NCBI RefSeq assembly: GCF_003364295.1
Contig: NZ_NXLO01000001.1
Coordinates: forward strand, 186,001-250,000
DNA from: Helicobacter sp. MIT 99-5507
Lineage (GTDB): Bacteria; Campylobacterota; Campylobacteria; Campylobacterales; Helicobacteraceae
DNA length: 64,000 nt
Reading direction: 5' to 3'
The notes beneath the pieces are model-generated. The model was not told the DNA's origin and ran no database searches. It worked only from the letters and a program-made list of their open reading frames with translations. The translations under genes and the position numbers were made by a program. Shown piece after piece: positions 38,031-46,652 of this stretch (the stretch's first letter is position 1; each line of letters starts with the position of its first letter).

Positions 38031-38855
38031 TTATCCTTGATTTATTATCTCATTATAACAATCTTGAGTATTTTTACCTGTTAGCTTTGATAATATTTTT
38101 GCTTTAATTTTAGGTGGAATAGAAAGTGAGATAATATCTTCTATGCCTAAATATTGCTTTTTTGTATCATTAGAACTTGTATTTATTACAATAACCCACT
38201 CACCATTTAAATTTGCTACCCTAATTTTTTCTAATACATCTTTAATGCTTCCAAAATAAAACTTTTCAAATGTTTTTGTGATTTCTTTTGCTAGAAAAAT
38301 TTCTCTATTTTGTTCTATATCATTTAATATTTGCATAGAATCTAAGATTCTCTTTGGCGATTCAAAACATATAATGATATTATCTTCACTAAGAATCTTG
38401 TGAAATAATGATATTTTATCTTGTTTTTTATGTGGCAAAAATCCAATAAATTTAAAATTTTTATCACCAAAACCACTTAATGCAAATGCACTAAGCACGG
38501 AACTACAACCAGGAATTATGGTATATGGGATATTATATTTTTGCATATTTTTTACTATTTTGTATCCAGGATCACTAATGCAAGGCATGCCCGCATCGCT
38601 TATTAGTGCAATATTATTATTTTGATAAAAACTAGAATCTAGAGATTCTACCCTAGAATCTTCATTGTGAGAATGTAAAGAAATATATATAAAATCTATA
38701 TTTTTCAATAAATTTCTAGAATGAAGGATTGATATTAGTTTTTTTGCGACCCTAGTATCTTCACATAAAATATAATTACAAATCTCTATAGTTTCTAATG
38801 CTCTAATAGTAATATCAGCAATATTACCTATTGGAGTAGCAATTAAATAAAGCAA
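38031..38855 (-). CDS. rsmI: 16S rRNA (cytidine-1402 2'-O)-methyltransferase
   Basis: RsmI/YraL, a tetrapyrrole-methylase-fold enzyme. Typical blocks are LYLIATPIGNIADITIRALE at the N-terminus, LCEDTRVAKKLI, LISDAGMPCISDPGYKIV and FESPKRI. It has 274 residues. It is three bases from rpmE and four from the SpoU gene, forming a small translation-related cluster. Confidence 0.95.
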   Translation of the reverse strand: MLYLIATPIGNIADITIRALETIEICNYILCEDTRVAKKLISILHSRNLLKNIDFIYISLHSHNEDSRVESLDSSFYQNNNIALISDAGMPCISDPGYKIVKNMQKYNIPYTIIPGCSSVLSAFALSGFGDKNFKFIGFLPHKKQDKISLFHKILSEDNIIICFESPKRILDSMQILNDIEQNREIFLAKEITKTFEKFYFGSIKDVLEKIRVANLNGEWVIVINTSSNDTKKQYLGIEDIISLSIPPKIKAKILSKLTGKNTQDCYNEIINQG

Positions 38856-38857
38856 AA

Positions 38858-39061
38858 TTATTTCATGCTATATTTTTGTTTAAACTTCTCTACTCTACCT
38901 GCACTATCTGTAATTTTATCAGACCCAGTGTAAAATGGATGACAAAATGATGAAATATCGATTTTTAACTCACTTTTATTGCTCATAACTTCTATTGTTT
39001 TACCACTTGTTACACAAGTAACTTTGCATGGAACATATTTAGGATGAATATCTTTTTTCAT
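38858..39061 (-). CDS. rpmE: 50S ribosomal protein L31
   Basis: A 67-residue bacterial L31 with [21 protein letters not shown] and [24 protein letters not shown]. Cysteines at about positions 12, 16 and 36 suggest the zinc-type (C+) form, although the final cysteine of the usual four is not present. Start and stop are unambiguous. Confidence 0.96.
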   Translation of the reverse strand: MKKDIHPKYVPCKVTCVTSGKTIEVMSNKSELKIDISSFCHPFYTGSDKITDSAGRVEKFKQKYSMK

Positions 39062-39115
39062 AACTTGCCTTATTTTGTATTGAAATATTAAATTTGCGAT
39101 TATATTTAAAATCTT

Positions 39116-40252
39116 TTAAGATAAATTTAATTTCATGGCAATTTTAAACAAAATATTTTTATCTTTTATTTTATTTGTGATTGCTTGTATTAATAATTCT
39201 TGTTTTATTTGTTTTATTTGCATTTTATCAAATCCTAGATTTAGTAATTTATGCCCATCAATATGTGTTATTTTTCCAATATGATTAAAAACTCTTTTGT
39301 AGATTCTGTATTTTTTATTTAATGCTATTTTTAAATGCAAAGCAATATATATATCCTCTATTTTATGATTTAGGAGCAAATTTGCTAGTATAAATCTCAC
39401 TTCTTTTATATGTTTTTTTTGTATGATTTTTATAAATATTGATTTTATTTCTAAAGTTTTTATGCTTATTTTTGGATGTAGATAAATAAGACTATCAAAT
39501 ATTAAAAATGAAGCATAGATTCTATATTTTGCATTTATATTATTTATATTTGCTGGTATATGCTTAGTATTTAATATGTTATATTTTTTCATTAAATCGA
39601 ATGCTTTTTTTGGATTCTTGCCACTAAATATTTTTGTGATTTCAGCCCTTATTCGTTCTATTTTTATATTTTTTAATAATTCTTTTGAATTTATTATTGC
39701 CTGCAATGTATCATTTGATATATCAAAATCCAATTTTGAACAAAATGATAATGCACGCAAGATTCTAAGGCTATCTTCTTTAAATCTCTCATTTCCATCG
39801 CCAATGCATTTAATGATTTTAGAATCTATATCTTTTATACAATCAAACTTATCAATTAATATTTTATTTTTCAAATCATAAGCAATCGCATTAATAGTAA
39901 AATCACGTCTTTTTAAATCAGTGTATAAATCATTATGAAATACAACTTTATTTGGATGGCGATTATCTATATAGATTCCATCTAATCTAAAAGTGGTAAT
40001 CTCGCATTTTATTCCCCTAAATAAAACTCCGATAGTCCCATATTTTTCACCACTTCTAAAAGTTTTATAATCTTTTAGAATATCTAATATATCTTTTGTT
40101 TTTGCTCGTGTAGTGAAATCGAAATCATCTGGAATCTTGCCTAAAATACAATCTCTAATACTACCACCAACAAGATACAAATCAAAATTATATAAATCAA
40201 ATAAATGTGATAATTCAAATATTTGTCTTGGGATAATATTTATATTATTCAA
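39116..40252 (-). CDS. cca: CCA tRNA nucleotidyltransferase/poly(A) polymerase family
   Basis: Class II nucleotidyltransferase of 378 residues. The head motif is LYLVGGSIRDCILGKIPDDFDFTT with the catalytic DxD, followed by RRDFTINAIAYDL and IGDGNERFKEDSLRILRALSF. It is most probably the enzyme that adds or repairs the CCA end of tRNA. Poly(A) polymerase cannot be excluded by sequence alone. It overlaps ftsI by eight bases. Confidence 0.9.
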   Translation of the reverse strand: MNNINIIPRQIFELSHLFDLYNFDLYLVGGSIRDCILGKIPDDFDFTTRAKTKDILDILKDYKTFRSGEKYGTIGVLFRGIKCEITTFRLDGIYIDNRHPNKVVFHNDLYTDLKRRDFTINAIAYDLKNKILIDKFDCIKDIDSKIIKCIGDGNERFKEDSLRILRALSFCSKLDFDISNDTLQAIINSKELLKNIKIERIRAEITKIFSGKNPKKAFDLMKKYNILNTKHIPANINNINAKYRIYASFLIFDSLIYLHPKISIKTLEIKSIFIKIIQKKHIKEVRFILANLLLNHKIEDIYIALHLKIALNKKYRIYKRVFNHIGKITHIDGHKLLNLGFDKMQIKQIKQELLIQAITNKIKDKNILFKIAMKLNLS

Positions 40253-42071
40253 TTGGTTTTAAATATCCTTCTTCAACCATTGCTTTTATTATTTTGTTTG
40301 CTATTGGAGTTGCAGTTTGTGAAGCATAATAGCTACTTTTTTCACTAGATTCAAATACAACAACACCTATTGTATAGTTTGATTTTTCATCCTTTGCAAA
40401 TCCAAAAAATGATCCCATATAGTTATTGCCATATTTGCCATTTACTGCAACTCTTGCAGTCCCTGTTTTTCCACCTATTATAATACCTTCTACTTTAGTT
40501 TTTTTTGCCGTGCCTTCATCTACTGTTTTGATAAGTGTTTTTTGCATTTTATCTGCAGTATATGGGCTTAATATCATTAGTGGATTATCATTATGGTGAA
40601 AATCTATTTTTTTATTATTGCGAGATAATGTATAGTCTCTTAGATATGGAGTGACTAGATATCCACCATTAGAAAATGCGGCATATGCTCTAAGCATTTG
40701 AAGAAATGTTACTCTAAGACCATATCCATAAGATACACTTCCTTTATATACATACGATTTAAATGTCGCTTGAGATGGTATTAATCCGTCTTTTTCATAT
40801 GGTAGATCTATATTTGTAGGAAATGAGAATCCAAATGCTTGAAGTCCATTGTAATAGGATTGCTCATCTAATCGTTGAGCCATTTGCACCATTCCTATAT
40901 TGCTTGATAACACTATGATATTTTCAGCACTTGCATATTGCCTTCTTATGCTATCTCTAATAGTATAAGAGTCAAGCTTATAAATTCCATTATAAATATT
41001 AAAGATTTCATTTGGATTTACAAGTCTTTTTTCTAGCAAAATCGAATATACAATAGGCTTCATAACGCTACCTGGTTCAAATGAAAACTCTGCTACATTT
41101 GCATTTAACTTAGAATAATCATTAGATGTTATTTTTTTTGCGTCAAATCGTTGATTTGATGCAAGAGATAGGATTCTGCCTGTTTTTGAATCCATTATCC
41201 CAGCTACAATTTCTTTAGATTCTAGATTTTTTCCTGCTTCATCCAATATATTTTCTATTTTTTTTTGCAATTTAAGTGGAATTGTAAGAACTATATTTTG
41301 TCCATCAACTCTTCTTTTTAAGATCGCATCTCTTGATAAAATGATATTAAAACCAATATCTCTATATCCACGATAGAATCCATCTTGTTTAGATTCTAAA
41401 GTGTTATTGTAAAATTTTTCTATACCTTTTACACCATTTGGTGTGGTAAAACCATCGCTTTCTAATTTATTTGTATATCCTAAAATTGGCTCTGTCAAAT
41501 CCTTGTATAAATAATCTCTACTCTCACCACTAATCTCAATGCTCAATCCAAATTTGGGCATGATTCTTCCATTTTCCTCATAAGAACGAAAAATTCCATA
41601 TTTGATAAATTTTTGATTTAGTTGTTTTAGATTTAATGCAGTTTTTGGATTGATACTATAAGATATAGTGATATTTCCATTGCCATTTAGCTTTTCTCTT
41701 ACATAATATTCATCCATTCCACTATATATTGAAAAAAGCTTAATAAATAAATCCATTTTATCTGGATCTATGCTTTTTTTAAAAACACTAACTTTGTATA
41801 GATTCTTACTACTTGCGAGGTTAAATCCATCGCTACTATATATAGTCCCTCTTTGTGCGACTTCTTTTTTTGATGTGATTATTGTTGGCAGTTTTCTTGG
41901 TGAAAATACTTTAAAAATAACAATAATTAATAATAAAATAATACAAAAACATATAAAAAAATATAATGCTACTATTCCTAAAGAGCGATTTTGTGGAATA
42001 TTATTTTGTAAAGATTCATTTTGCTCTGTATTAGAGCTTTGAGCATTGGCATCAAAATCATTATTTTGCAT
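40245..42071 (-). CDS. ftsI: Penicillin-binding protein, septal transpeptidase type (FtsI)
   Basis: A bitopic class B PBP of 608 residues: cytoplasmic Gln/Asn-rich tail, one transmembrane helix (about residues 32-56), PBP dimer domain (RGTIYSSDGFNLASSKN) and transpeptidase domain. The catalytic motifs are SVMK at 335-338, SSN in VLSSNIGMVQ and KTG in GGKTGTARV. It crosslinks septal peptidoglycan in cell division. It follows fliE by 12 bases, an arrangement common in this group. Confidence 0.93.
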   Translation of the reverse strand: MQNNDFDANAQSSNTEQNESLQNNIPQNRSLGIVALYFFICFCIILLLIIVIFKVFSPRKLPTIITSKKEVAQRGTIYSSDGFNLASSKNLYKVSVFKKSIDPDKMDLFIKLFSIYSGMDEYYVREKLNGNGNITISYSINPKTALNLKQLNQKFIKYGIFRSYEENGRIMPKFGLSIEISGESRDYLYKDLTEPILGYTNKLESDGFTTPNGVKGIEKFYNNTLESKQDGFYRGYRDIGFNIILSRDAILKRRVDGQNIVLTIPLKLQKKIENILDEAGKNLESKEIVAGIMDSKTGRILSLASNQRFDAKKITSNDYSKLNANVAEFSFEPGSVMKPIVYSILLEKRLVNPNEIFNIYNGIYKLDSYTIRDSIRRQYASAENIIVLSSNIGMVQMAQRLDEQSYYNGLQAFGFSFPTNIDLPYEKDGLIPSQATFKSYVYKGSVSYGYGLRVTFLQMLRAYAAFSNGGYLVTPYLRDYTLSRNNKKIDFHHNDNPLMILSPYTADKMQKTLIKTVDEGTAKKTKVEGIIIGGKTGTARVAVNGKYGNNYMGSFFGFAKDEKSNYTIGVVVFESSEKSSYYASQTATPIANKIIKAMVEEGYLKPIE

Positions 42072-42083
42072 TTAAAATAAATT

Positions 42084-42380
42084 TTAAACCTGTGTTCTTA
42101 AGATTTCTTTATAGGCATTTATTGCTTTATTTCTCACCTCTAGCATTACTTTCATACTTGTTTCTGCTTTTCCTATTGCAATAGCAGCTTGATGCAAATC
42201 TTTTATTTGCCCTGTGGCAACATCGCTTAGCGCTTTTTCTGAAGTTTTTTGATCTTTATTTACCTCATCTATTACTTCTTTCATTGTATCCATAAAGTTT
42301 TTGTTTGGTGCTTTTTTTGATACGGCTGAATTTGGTGAAATGCTATTAATGTCTAAATTGTTTAATTTAATATCTGCCAA
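42084..42380 (-). CDS. fliE: Flagellar hook-basal body protein FliE
   Basis: A 98-residue export-gate/rod junction protein of the flagellum. The C-terminal block HQAAIAIGKAETSMKVMLEVRNKAINAYKEI is the conserved FliE signature. It is the third gene of flgB-flgC-fliE. Confidence 0.95.
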   Translation of the reverse strand: MADIKLNNLDINSISPNSAVSKKAPNKNFMDTMKEVIDEVNKDQKTSEKALSDVATGQIKDLHQAAIAIGKAETSMKVMLEVRNKAINAYKEILRTQV

Positions 42381-42397
42381 AATATACTCCTTTAGAA

Positions 42398-42892
42398 TTA
42401 AGCCTGAAACATTATTATAGCATTATTTGCCATATTTTTTGCACTTTGGAATGCTGCTACATTTGCTTGATAAGCTCTTGTTGCTTCTATTAAATCTGCC
42501 ATTTCTATCACTGGATTTACATTTGGAAATGCGACATAGCCATTTGCATCTGCATCTGGATGGCTTGGATCGTATTTCATAATAGGAGATCTATCATCTC
42601 TAACTATTTTATCTACATATACGCTCATTATATTTGGCTTTGGTTTTTTACCATAGATTCCTTCATTTAATGGATCTTCATATTCTAAGAGATTATTATT
42701 TTCTCCTAATTTGTTATTTAACTCTTTATTAAAATCAAATGCCTTAAATATCACTTCTCTTCGTCTATATGGACCGCCTTCATCTGTCCTTGTTGTATTT
42801 GCATTTGCTATATTTGATGAAATCACATTTAATCTAAATCTTTGTGCTGATAATCCATATCCGCTTATATCAAAACTGCTTAAAAATGCCAT
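42398..42892 (-). CDS. flgC: Flagellar proximal rod protein FlgC
   Basis: A 164-residue rod protein. The N-terminal FDISGYGLSAQRFRLNVISSNIANANTTRT and C-terminal MADLIEATRAYQANVAAFQSAKNM blocks are those of rod/hook proteins. It is exported by the flagellar type III system. It lies 11 bases after flgB and 17 before fliE. Confidence 0.96.
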   Translation of the reverse strand: MAFLSSFDISGYGLSAQRFRLNVISSNIANANTTRTDEGGPYRRREVIFKAFDFNKELNNKLGENNNLLEYEDPLNEGIYGKKPKPNIMSVYVDKIVRDDRSPIMKYDPSHPDADANGYVAFPNVNPVIEMADLIEATRAYQANVAAFQSAKNMANNAIIMFQA

Positions 42893-42903
42893 TTAAAAAA
42901 CCT

Positions 42904-43335
42904 TTAAATATTTTTTGAAGATTCTAATGCATAAGCAAATATACCTTTGTGTTTTTTGCTCGCATTTACAATTGCATTATACATAATAGAATTTTTTCCA
43001 ATTTCACTTGTCTCTACATCTAAATCAACACTATTTCCATCATTTCTTGCTAAATGTCCATCTCTATAAAATATAGTCGCTTTATTGTCATTTATATCAA
43101 ATGGAGGCATGTGCCCTTCATTTGTAGTTGCTAATGGAAGCTTTGATGAAGATTGATTATTAAAAATTTTTGATGCTTCTTTTGATAGATAAGATTCAAA
43201 ATTCACATCTTGTGGTCTATAAAATGGAGTTGATATATTTGCAATATTACTAGCTATCAAATCTTGTCTAAGTGATCTATAATCTAGAGATTTATTTACT
43301 ATATTATATACCTTGCTTATCTCAAAGATTCCCAT
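42904..43335 (-). CDS. flgB: Flagellar proximal rod protein FlgB
   Basis: A 143-residue rod protein with the N-terminal LDYRSLRQDLIASNIANISTPFYR block and a central DLDVETSEIGKNSIMYNAIV block. It is the first gene of flgB-flgC-fliE and is preceded by a sigma-54 promoter at 43369-43385. AAGGGAAG lies just before the ATG. Confidence 0.95.
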   Translation of the reverse strand: MGIFEISKVYNIVNKSLDYRSLRQDLIASNIANISTPFYRPQDVNFESYLSKEASKIFNNQSSSKLPLATTNEGHMPPFDINDNKATIFYRDGHLARNDGNSVDLDVETSEIGKNSIMYNAIVNASKKHKGIFAYALESSKNI

Positions 43336-43368
43336 AATCTTCCCTTATAAAATATTTTTGTAATACAT

Positions 43369-43385
43369 AAGCAATATATATTCCA
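43369..43385 (-). promoter_or_regulatory. Sigma-54 promoter of flgB-flgC-fliE
   Basis: On the minus strand, TGGAATATATATTGCTT has GG and GC separated by exactly 10 bases, the -24/-12 spacing of RpoN promoters, and a TTGCT -12 end. It lies 34 bases before flgB. Control of rod genes by RpoN is known in Helicobacter and Campylobacter. Confidence 0.75.
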
Positions 43386-43439
43386 TATTTTTTTGATAAA
43401 TGATACAAAATATAGATAAACTATGTATTTTAATCATGT

Positions 43440-43445
43440 TATAAT
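43440..43445 (+). promoter_or_regulatory. TATAAT -10 element before rfbF
   Basis: A perfect TATAAT, 35 bases before the rfbF start, in the divergent gap after flgB. It is a likely start of the glycan-locus transcript. Confidence 0.6.
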
Positions 43446-43479
43446 ATTTGATTTTACTAAGTATATAAGCGAGTGATTT

Positions 43480-44277
43480 ATGAAAGTTTTAATTCTTGCA
43501 GGTGGGTTTGGCACAAGATTATCAGAAGAAACAGATATGAAACCAAAACCTATGGTAGAAATCGGTGGAAAACCAATGCTATGGCATATTATGAAAATTT
43601 ATAGTCATTTTGGTTTTAATGAATTTATAGTGCTTACTGGATATAAAAGCCATATTATAAAAGATTATTTTATAAATTATTATACAAGGTATAGCGATAT
43701 AACTATTGATATGGCAGATAATACATTTGAAATTCACAAGATTCGGCATGAACCATGGAAAATAACGATGCTTTACACAGGACAAGATACAATGACTGGT
43801 GGTAGAATTAAATATGCTAAAGATTATATAAATAATGAAACTTTTATGCTTACATATGGTGATGGTGTCGCAAATGTAAATATAAAAAAATTATTAGATT
43901 TTCACAAATCGCATAAAAAATCAATAACAATGACAGCTATACAGCCAGAAGGTAGATTTGGTGCTATAAATATTAGAGAAAATGATAAAAAAATATTAAA
44001 TTTTATAGAAAAACCAAAAGGTGATAGCAATGGTTATAATGGCGGTGGATGGATAAATGGTGGCTTTTTTGTATGTGAGCCAAAAGTGTTTGATTATATT
44101 GATGATGATTCTACTATCTTTGAGCAAGAACCACTAAAAAGATTGGCATTAGATGGTGAATTATATAGCTATTGTCATAATGGATTCTGGAAATGTATGG
44201 ATACTTTAAGGGATAAAAATGAATTATGCGATATGTGGTTAAGCAATAAAGCTCCTTGGGCTATGTGGTTAAAATAA
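43480..44277 (+). CDS. rfbF: Glucose-1-phosphate cytidylyltransferase
   Basis: Makes CDP-glucose from CTP and glucose-1-phosphate, the entry to CDP-6-deoxy sugars. The 265-residue protein begins MKVLILAGGFGTRLSEET with the nucleotidyltransferase signature. It contains PKPMVEIGGKPMLWHIMKIY, GDGVANVNI, and GGWINGGFFVCEPKVFDYI, all typical of RfbF. It is 16 bases upstream of the methyltransferase gene and opens the glycan locus. Confidence 0.96.
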   Translation: MKVLILAGGFGTRLSEETDMKPKPMVEIGGKPMLWHIMKIYSHFGFNEFIVLTGYKSHIIKDYFINYYTRYSDITIDMADNTFEIHKIRHEPWKITMLYTGQDTMTGGRIKYAKDYINNETFMLTYGDGVANVNIKKLLDFHKSHKKSITMTAIQPEGRFGAINIRENDKKILNFIEKPKGDSNGYNGGGWINGGFFVCEPKVFDYIDDDSTIFEQEPLKRLALDGELYSYCHNGFWKCMDTLRDKNELCDMWLSNKAPWAMWLK

Positions 44278-44292
44278 AAGAAAGGAATAAAT

Positions 44293-45361
44293 ATGAATAA
44301 ATGTAAAAGTTGTGGTAGTTATAGTTTGGATAATTTATTATTTAGAGAAAATGTGCCAGTTTTTCAAAATATGAAATACAAAGATAAAATTGAAGCAGTC
44401 AATGCTAAATGCGGGAATCTTGATATAAAAATATGTAATATTTGTGGAATGGCACATAATTTTGCATTTGATAGTAGCTTAGTAGATTATGCAGAATCCT
44501 ATGAAAACTCTCAATTTTGCAGTGGAGAATATGTAAATTATATCAATGAAATAATTGATATTTTAATCAATAAATATGAAATCAAAAATACAAATATCGT
44601 AGAAATTGGTTGTGGTAATGGAAAATTTTTATCAATATTAGCAAAAGAGAGCAAATCAAAAGGTTTTGGATTTGATCCATCATTTAGTAAAGATTCCAAT
44701 ATGGGGGGGGGTAGAAGCAGAAATAGAAATAAAACAAGAGTATTACACTTCACAAAAATTGATAAATCCTGGACTTATTGCATGTAGGCATGTAATAGAA
44801 CATTTGCAAAATCCCCTAACTTTTTTACAAATAATTAGAAAACAAATAAAAAATAATCCGCTTATATTTTTTGAGACACCAAGATTTGAATGGATATTAG
44901 AGAATAATGCATTTTATGACTTTTTTTATGAACATTGCAATTACTTTACAGAAGAATCTATTAGGATTCTATTCTTTAGGGCTGGATTTGATGTGATAGA
45001 AATTATTCCATCATTTAAAAATCAATATCAATTAATCTTTGCAAGACCTAAAAAATACAATAGAAATATAACAGATTTGCAAATAAAAAATGATTTAGAA
45101 AAATTTAAAAATATCGCTATTTGGGGTGCTGGTGCAAAAGGTGTAACGCTATGCAATATGTTGGATAATGTAAAATGTGTAATTGATATAAATCCAAACA
45201 AACAAAATTGTTTTATTCCAAAATCTGGCATTCCAATACTTTCTCTTAAAAATGCTATGCTTAAATATAAGCTAGATTTGATTTTGGTAGTCAATCCAAA
45301 CTACTTAAAAGAAGTAAAAAATATGATAAATGATGATAGAATTATGATTATAAGCGTGTGA
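44293..45361 (+). CDS. Sugar C-methyltransferase-type SAM enzyme, phase-variable, assembled OFF
   Basis: With G9 at 44703-44711 the protein stops at 44787 (164 residues). With G8 (or G11) the frame is open to 45361, giving 355 residues. Domain order in the full-length form: an N-terminal zinc-binding region (CKSCGS and CNICG pairs), a Rossmann SAM domain (NIVEIGCGNGKFLSILA, then ACRHVIEHLQNPLTFL), and a C-terminal domain (IAIWGAGAKGVTLCNML, SLKNAMLKYKLDLILVVNP) like the C-methyltransferase C-terminal domain. Enzymes with this layout methylate carbon atoms of NDP-4-keto-6-deoxy sugars. Placed between rfbF and rfbG, its substrate is probably the CDP-4-keto-6-deoxyglucose series. Substrate and methylated position are inferred. 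Confidence 0.85.
44703..44711 (+). repeat. G9 tract, phase switch in the C-methyltransferase gene
   Basis: AAT-AT-G9-TAGAAGC. G9 reads NMGGGRSRN and stops at 44787. G8 reads NMGGVEAEIEIKQE and continues through the catalytic domain. Confidence 0.92.
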
Positions 45362-45386
45362 TTTGTAGATTCAAGTTTTATTAGGA

Positions 45387-45392
45387 TAGAAT
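45387..45392 (+). promoter_or_regulatory. TAGAAT -10 candidate before rfbG
   Basis: TAGAAT within AGGATAGAATCCT, 31 bases before the rfbG start. It would allow rfbG to be expressed even when the methyltransferase frame is OFF. Unproven. Confidence 0.35.
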
Positions 45393-45422
45393 CCTGCTCC
45401 ATCTATATTTTAAGGCAAAAGT

Positions 45423-46643
45423 ATGAATATCTATAAAAACAAAAAAGTTTTTCTAACTGGTCATAGTGGATTTAAAGGCACTTGGCTTTATAAGATATTA
45501 GAAACTATTGGTAGCGATGTATTTGGATATTCACTTGCACCTATAACAACTCCTAATCATTTTGATTTACTTGGTAGTAAAGATAGTTTTAGTGGGTTAT
45601 TTGCTGATATAAGAGATAAAAATAGTTTGCAAAATACCCTTTTATCTTTTAATCCACATATAATCTTTCATCTTGCTGCCCAGCCACTTGTAAGAGAGAG
45701 CTACAAAAATCCATATGAAACATTTGAGATAAATGCACTTGGAATCTTAAATTTATTATATATAGTGTATAAAATAAAAGATCAACTTAGCAATTTAAAA
45801 GCTATCGTAGTTATTACAACTGATAAGGTTTATGAAAACAAAGAATGGATTTGGGGATATAGAGAAAATGATAGACTTGGAGGATTTGACCCATATAGTG
45901 CAAGTAAAGCATGTGGGGAGATTGTTGTAGATTCTATGAGGCAAAGCTTTTTTAATATCGCTGATTTTACTATTTTGCATAATATATTAATTGCTACTGC
46001 TAGAGCTGGAAATGTTATAGGTGGTGGCGATTTTAGCCAAGATAGATTATTGCCTGATTTAATAAGAGGAGTGATAAATAAAAAACCAACAATCATTAGA
46101 AATCCCTACTCTACTCGTCCATGGCAAAGTGTATTAGAACCTTTGAGAGGATATTTATTGCTTGGTAAAAAATTATTACAAGGTGAGACTAAATTTGCTA
46201 GTAGTTTTAATTTTGGACCAGATATAAATGGGAATCTAAAAGTCTTAGAAATGTTAGAGATTGCAAAAAGTATGTGGAATAAAATAAATTATGAAATACA
46301 AGAAGATTCTATCAATCCTCATGAAGCAAATTTATTAATGTTAGATACTTCAAAAGCTTATCATTTATTACAATACAAACCTATATTAAATACTATAGAT
46401 TCTATAGAACATACTATCACTTGGTATAAAAAGTTTGTAGAAGATAAAGAAATAATTACACAAAAACAAATCATAGAATACTTAAATGGGGGGGGGGAAT
46501 CTCATAATTTAAATCATAAAAACACTTCAAAAAACACTTCAAAAAATAAAAATCATACAAAAACACTAAATTATATAGAGATTCTACTTCTAAATAATTT
46601 ATCTAACAAATACAAAATCAATCAATCAAAAAATGCTGCATAA
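45423..46643 (+). CDS. rfbG: CDP-glucose 4,6-dehydratase with a tract-dependent tail
   Basis: Converts CDP-glucose to CDP-4-keto-6-deoxyglucose. The extended SDR fold shows LTGHSGFKGTWL (NAD site), FHLAAQPLVRESYKNP, VVITTDKVYEN, YSASKACGEIVV (YxxxK) and ARAGNVIGGGDF. The catalytic core ends by about residue 355, the usual length. A G10 tract then leads in the assembled phase into a Lys/Asn-rich 50-residue tail that contains a short repeat (KNTSKNTSK). With G9 or G11 the protein ends within six to eight residues of the tract. Activity is probably kept in all phases. Confidence 0.94.
   Translation: MNIYKNKKVFLTGHSGFKGTWLYKILETIGSDVFGYSLAPITTPNHFDLLGSKDSFSGLFADIRDKNSLQNTLLSFNPHIIFHLAAQPLVRESYKNPYETFEINALGILNLLYIVYKIKDQLSNLKAIVVITTDKVYENKEWIWGYRENDRLGGFDPYSASKACGEIVVDSMRQSFFNIADFTILHNILIATARAGNVIGGGDFSQDRLLPDLIRGVINKKPTIIRNPYSTRPWQSVLEPLRGYLLLGKKLLQGETKFASSFNFGPDINGNLKVLEMLEIAKSMWNKINYEIQEDSINPHEANLLMLDTSKAYHLLQYKPILNTIDSIEHTITWYKKFVEDKEIITQKQIIEYLNGGGESHNLNHKNTSKNTSKNKNHTKTLNYIEILLLNNLSNKYKINQSKNAA
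46488..46497 (+). repeat. G10 tract after the catalytic core of rfbG
   Basis: AAAT-G10-AATCTC. G10 reads NGGGESHNLNHK and goes on to 46643. G9 gives NGGGNLII and stops; G11 gives NGGGGIS and stops. It changes only the tail. Confidence 0.88.
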
Positions 46644-46652
46644 AGGAAAAAT

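Noticed and set aside
46500-46560. Short repeat in the rfbG tail as a CRISPR or larger repeat array
   Set aside because: Only two copies of an 11-base unit; too short for an array and simply low-complexity coding.
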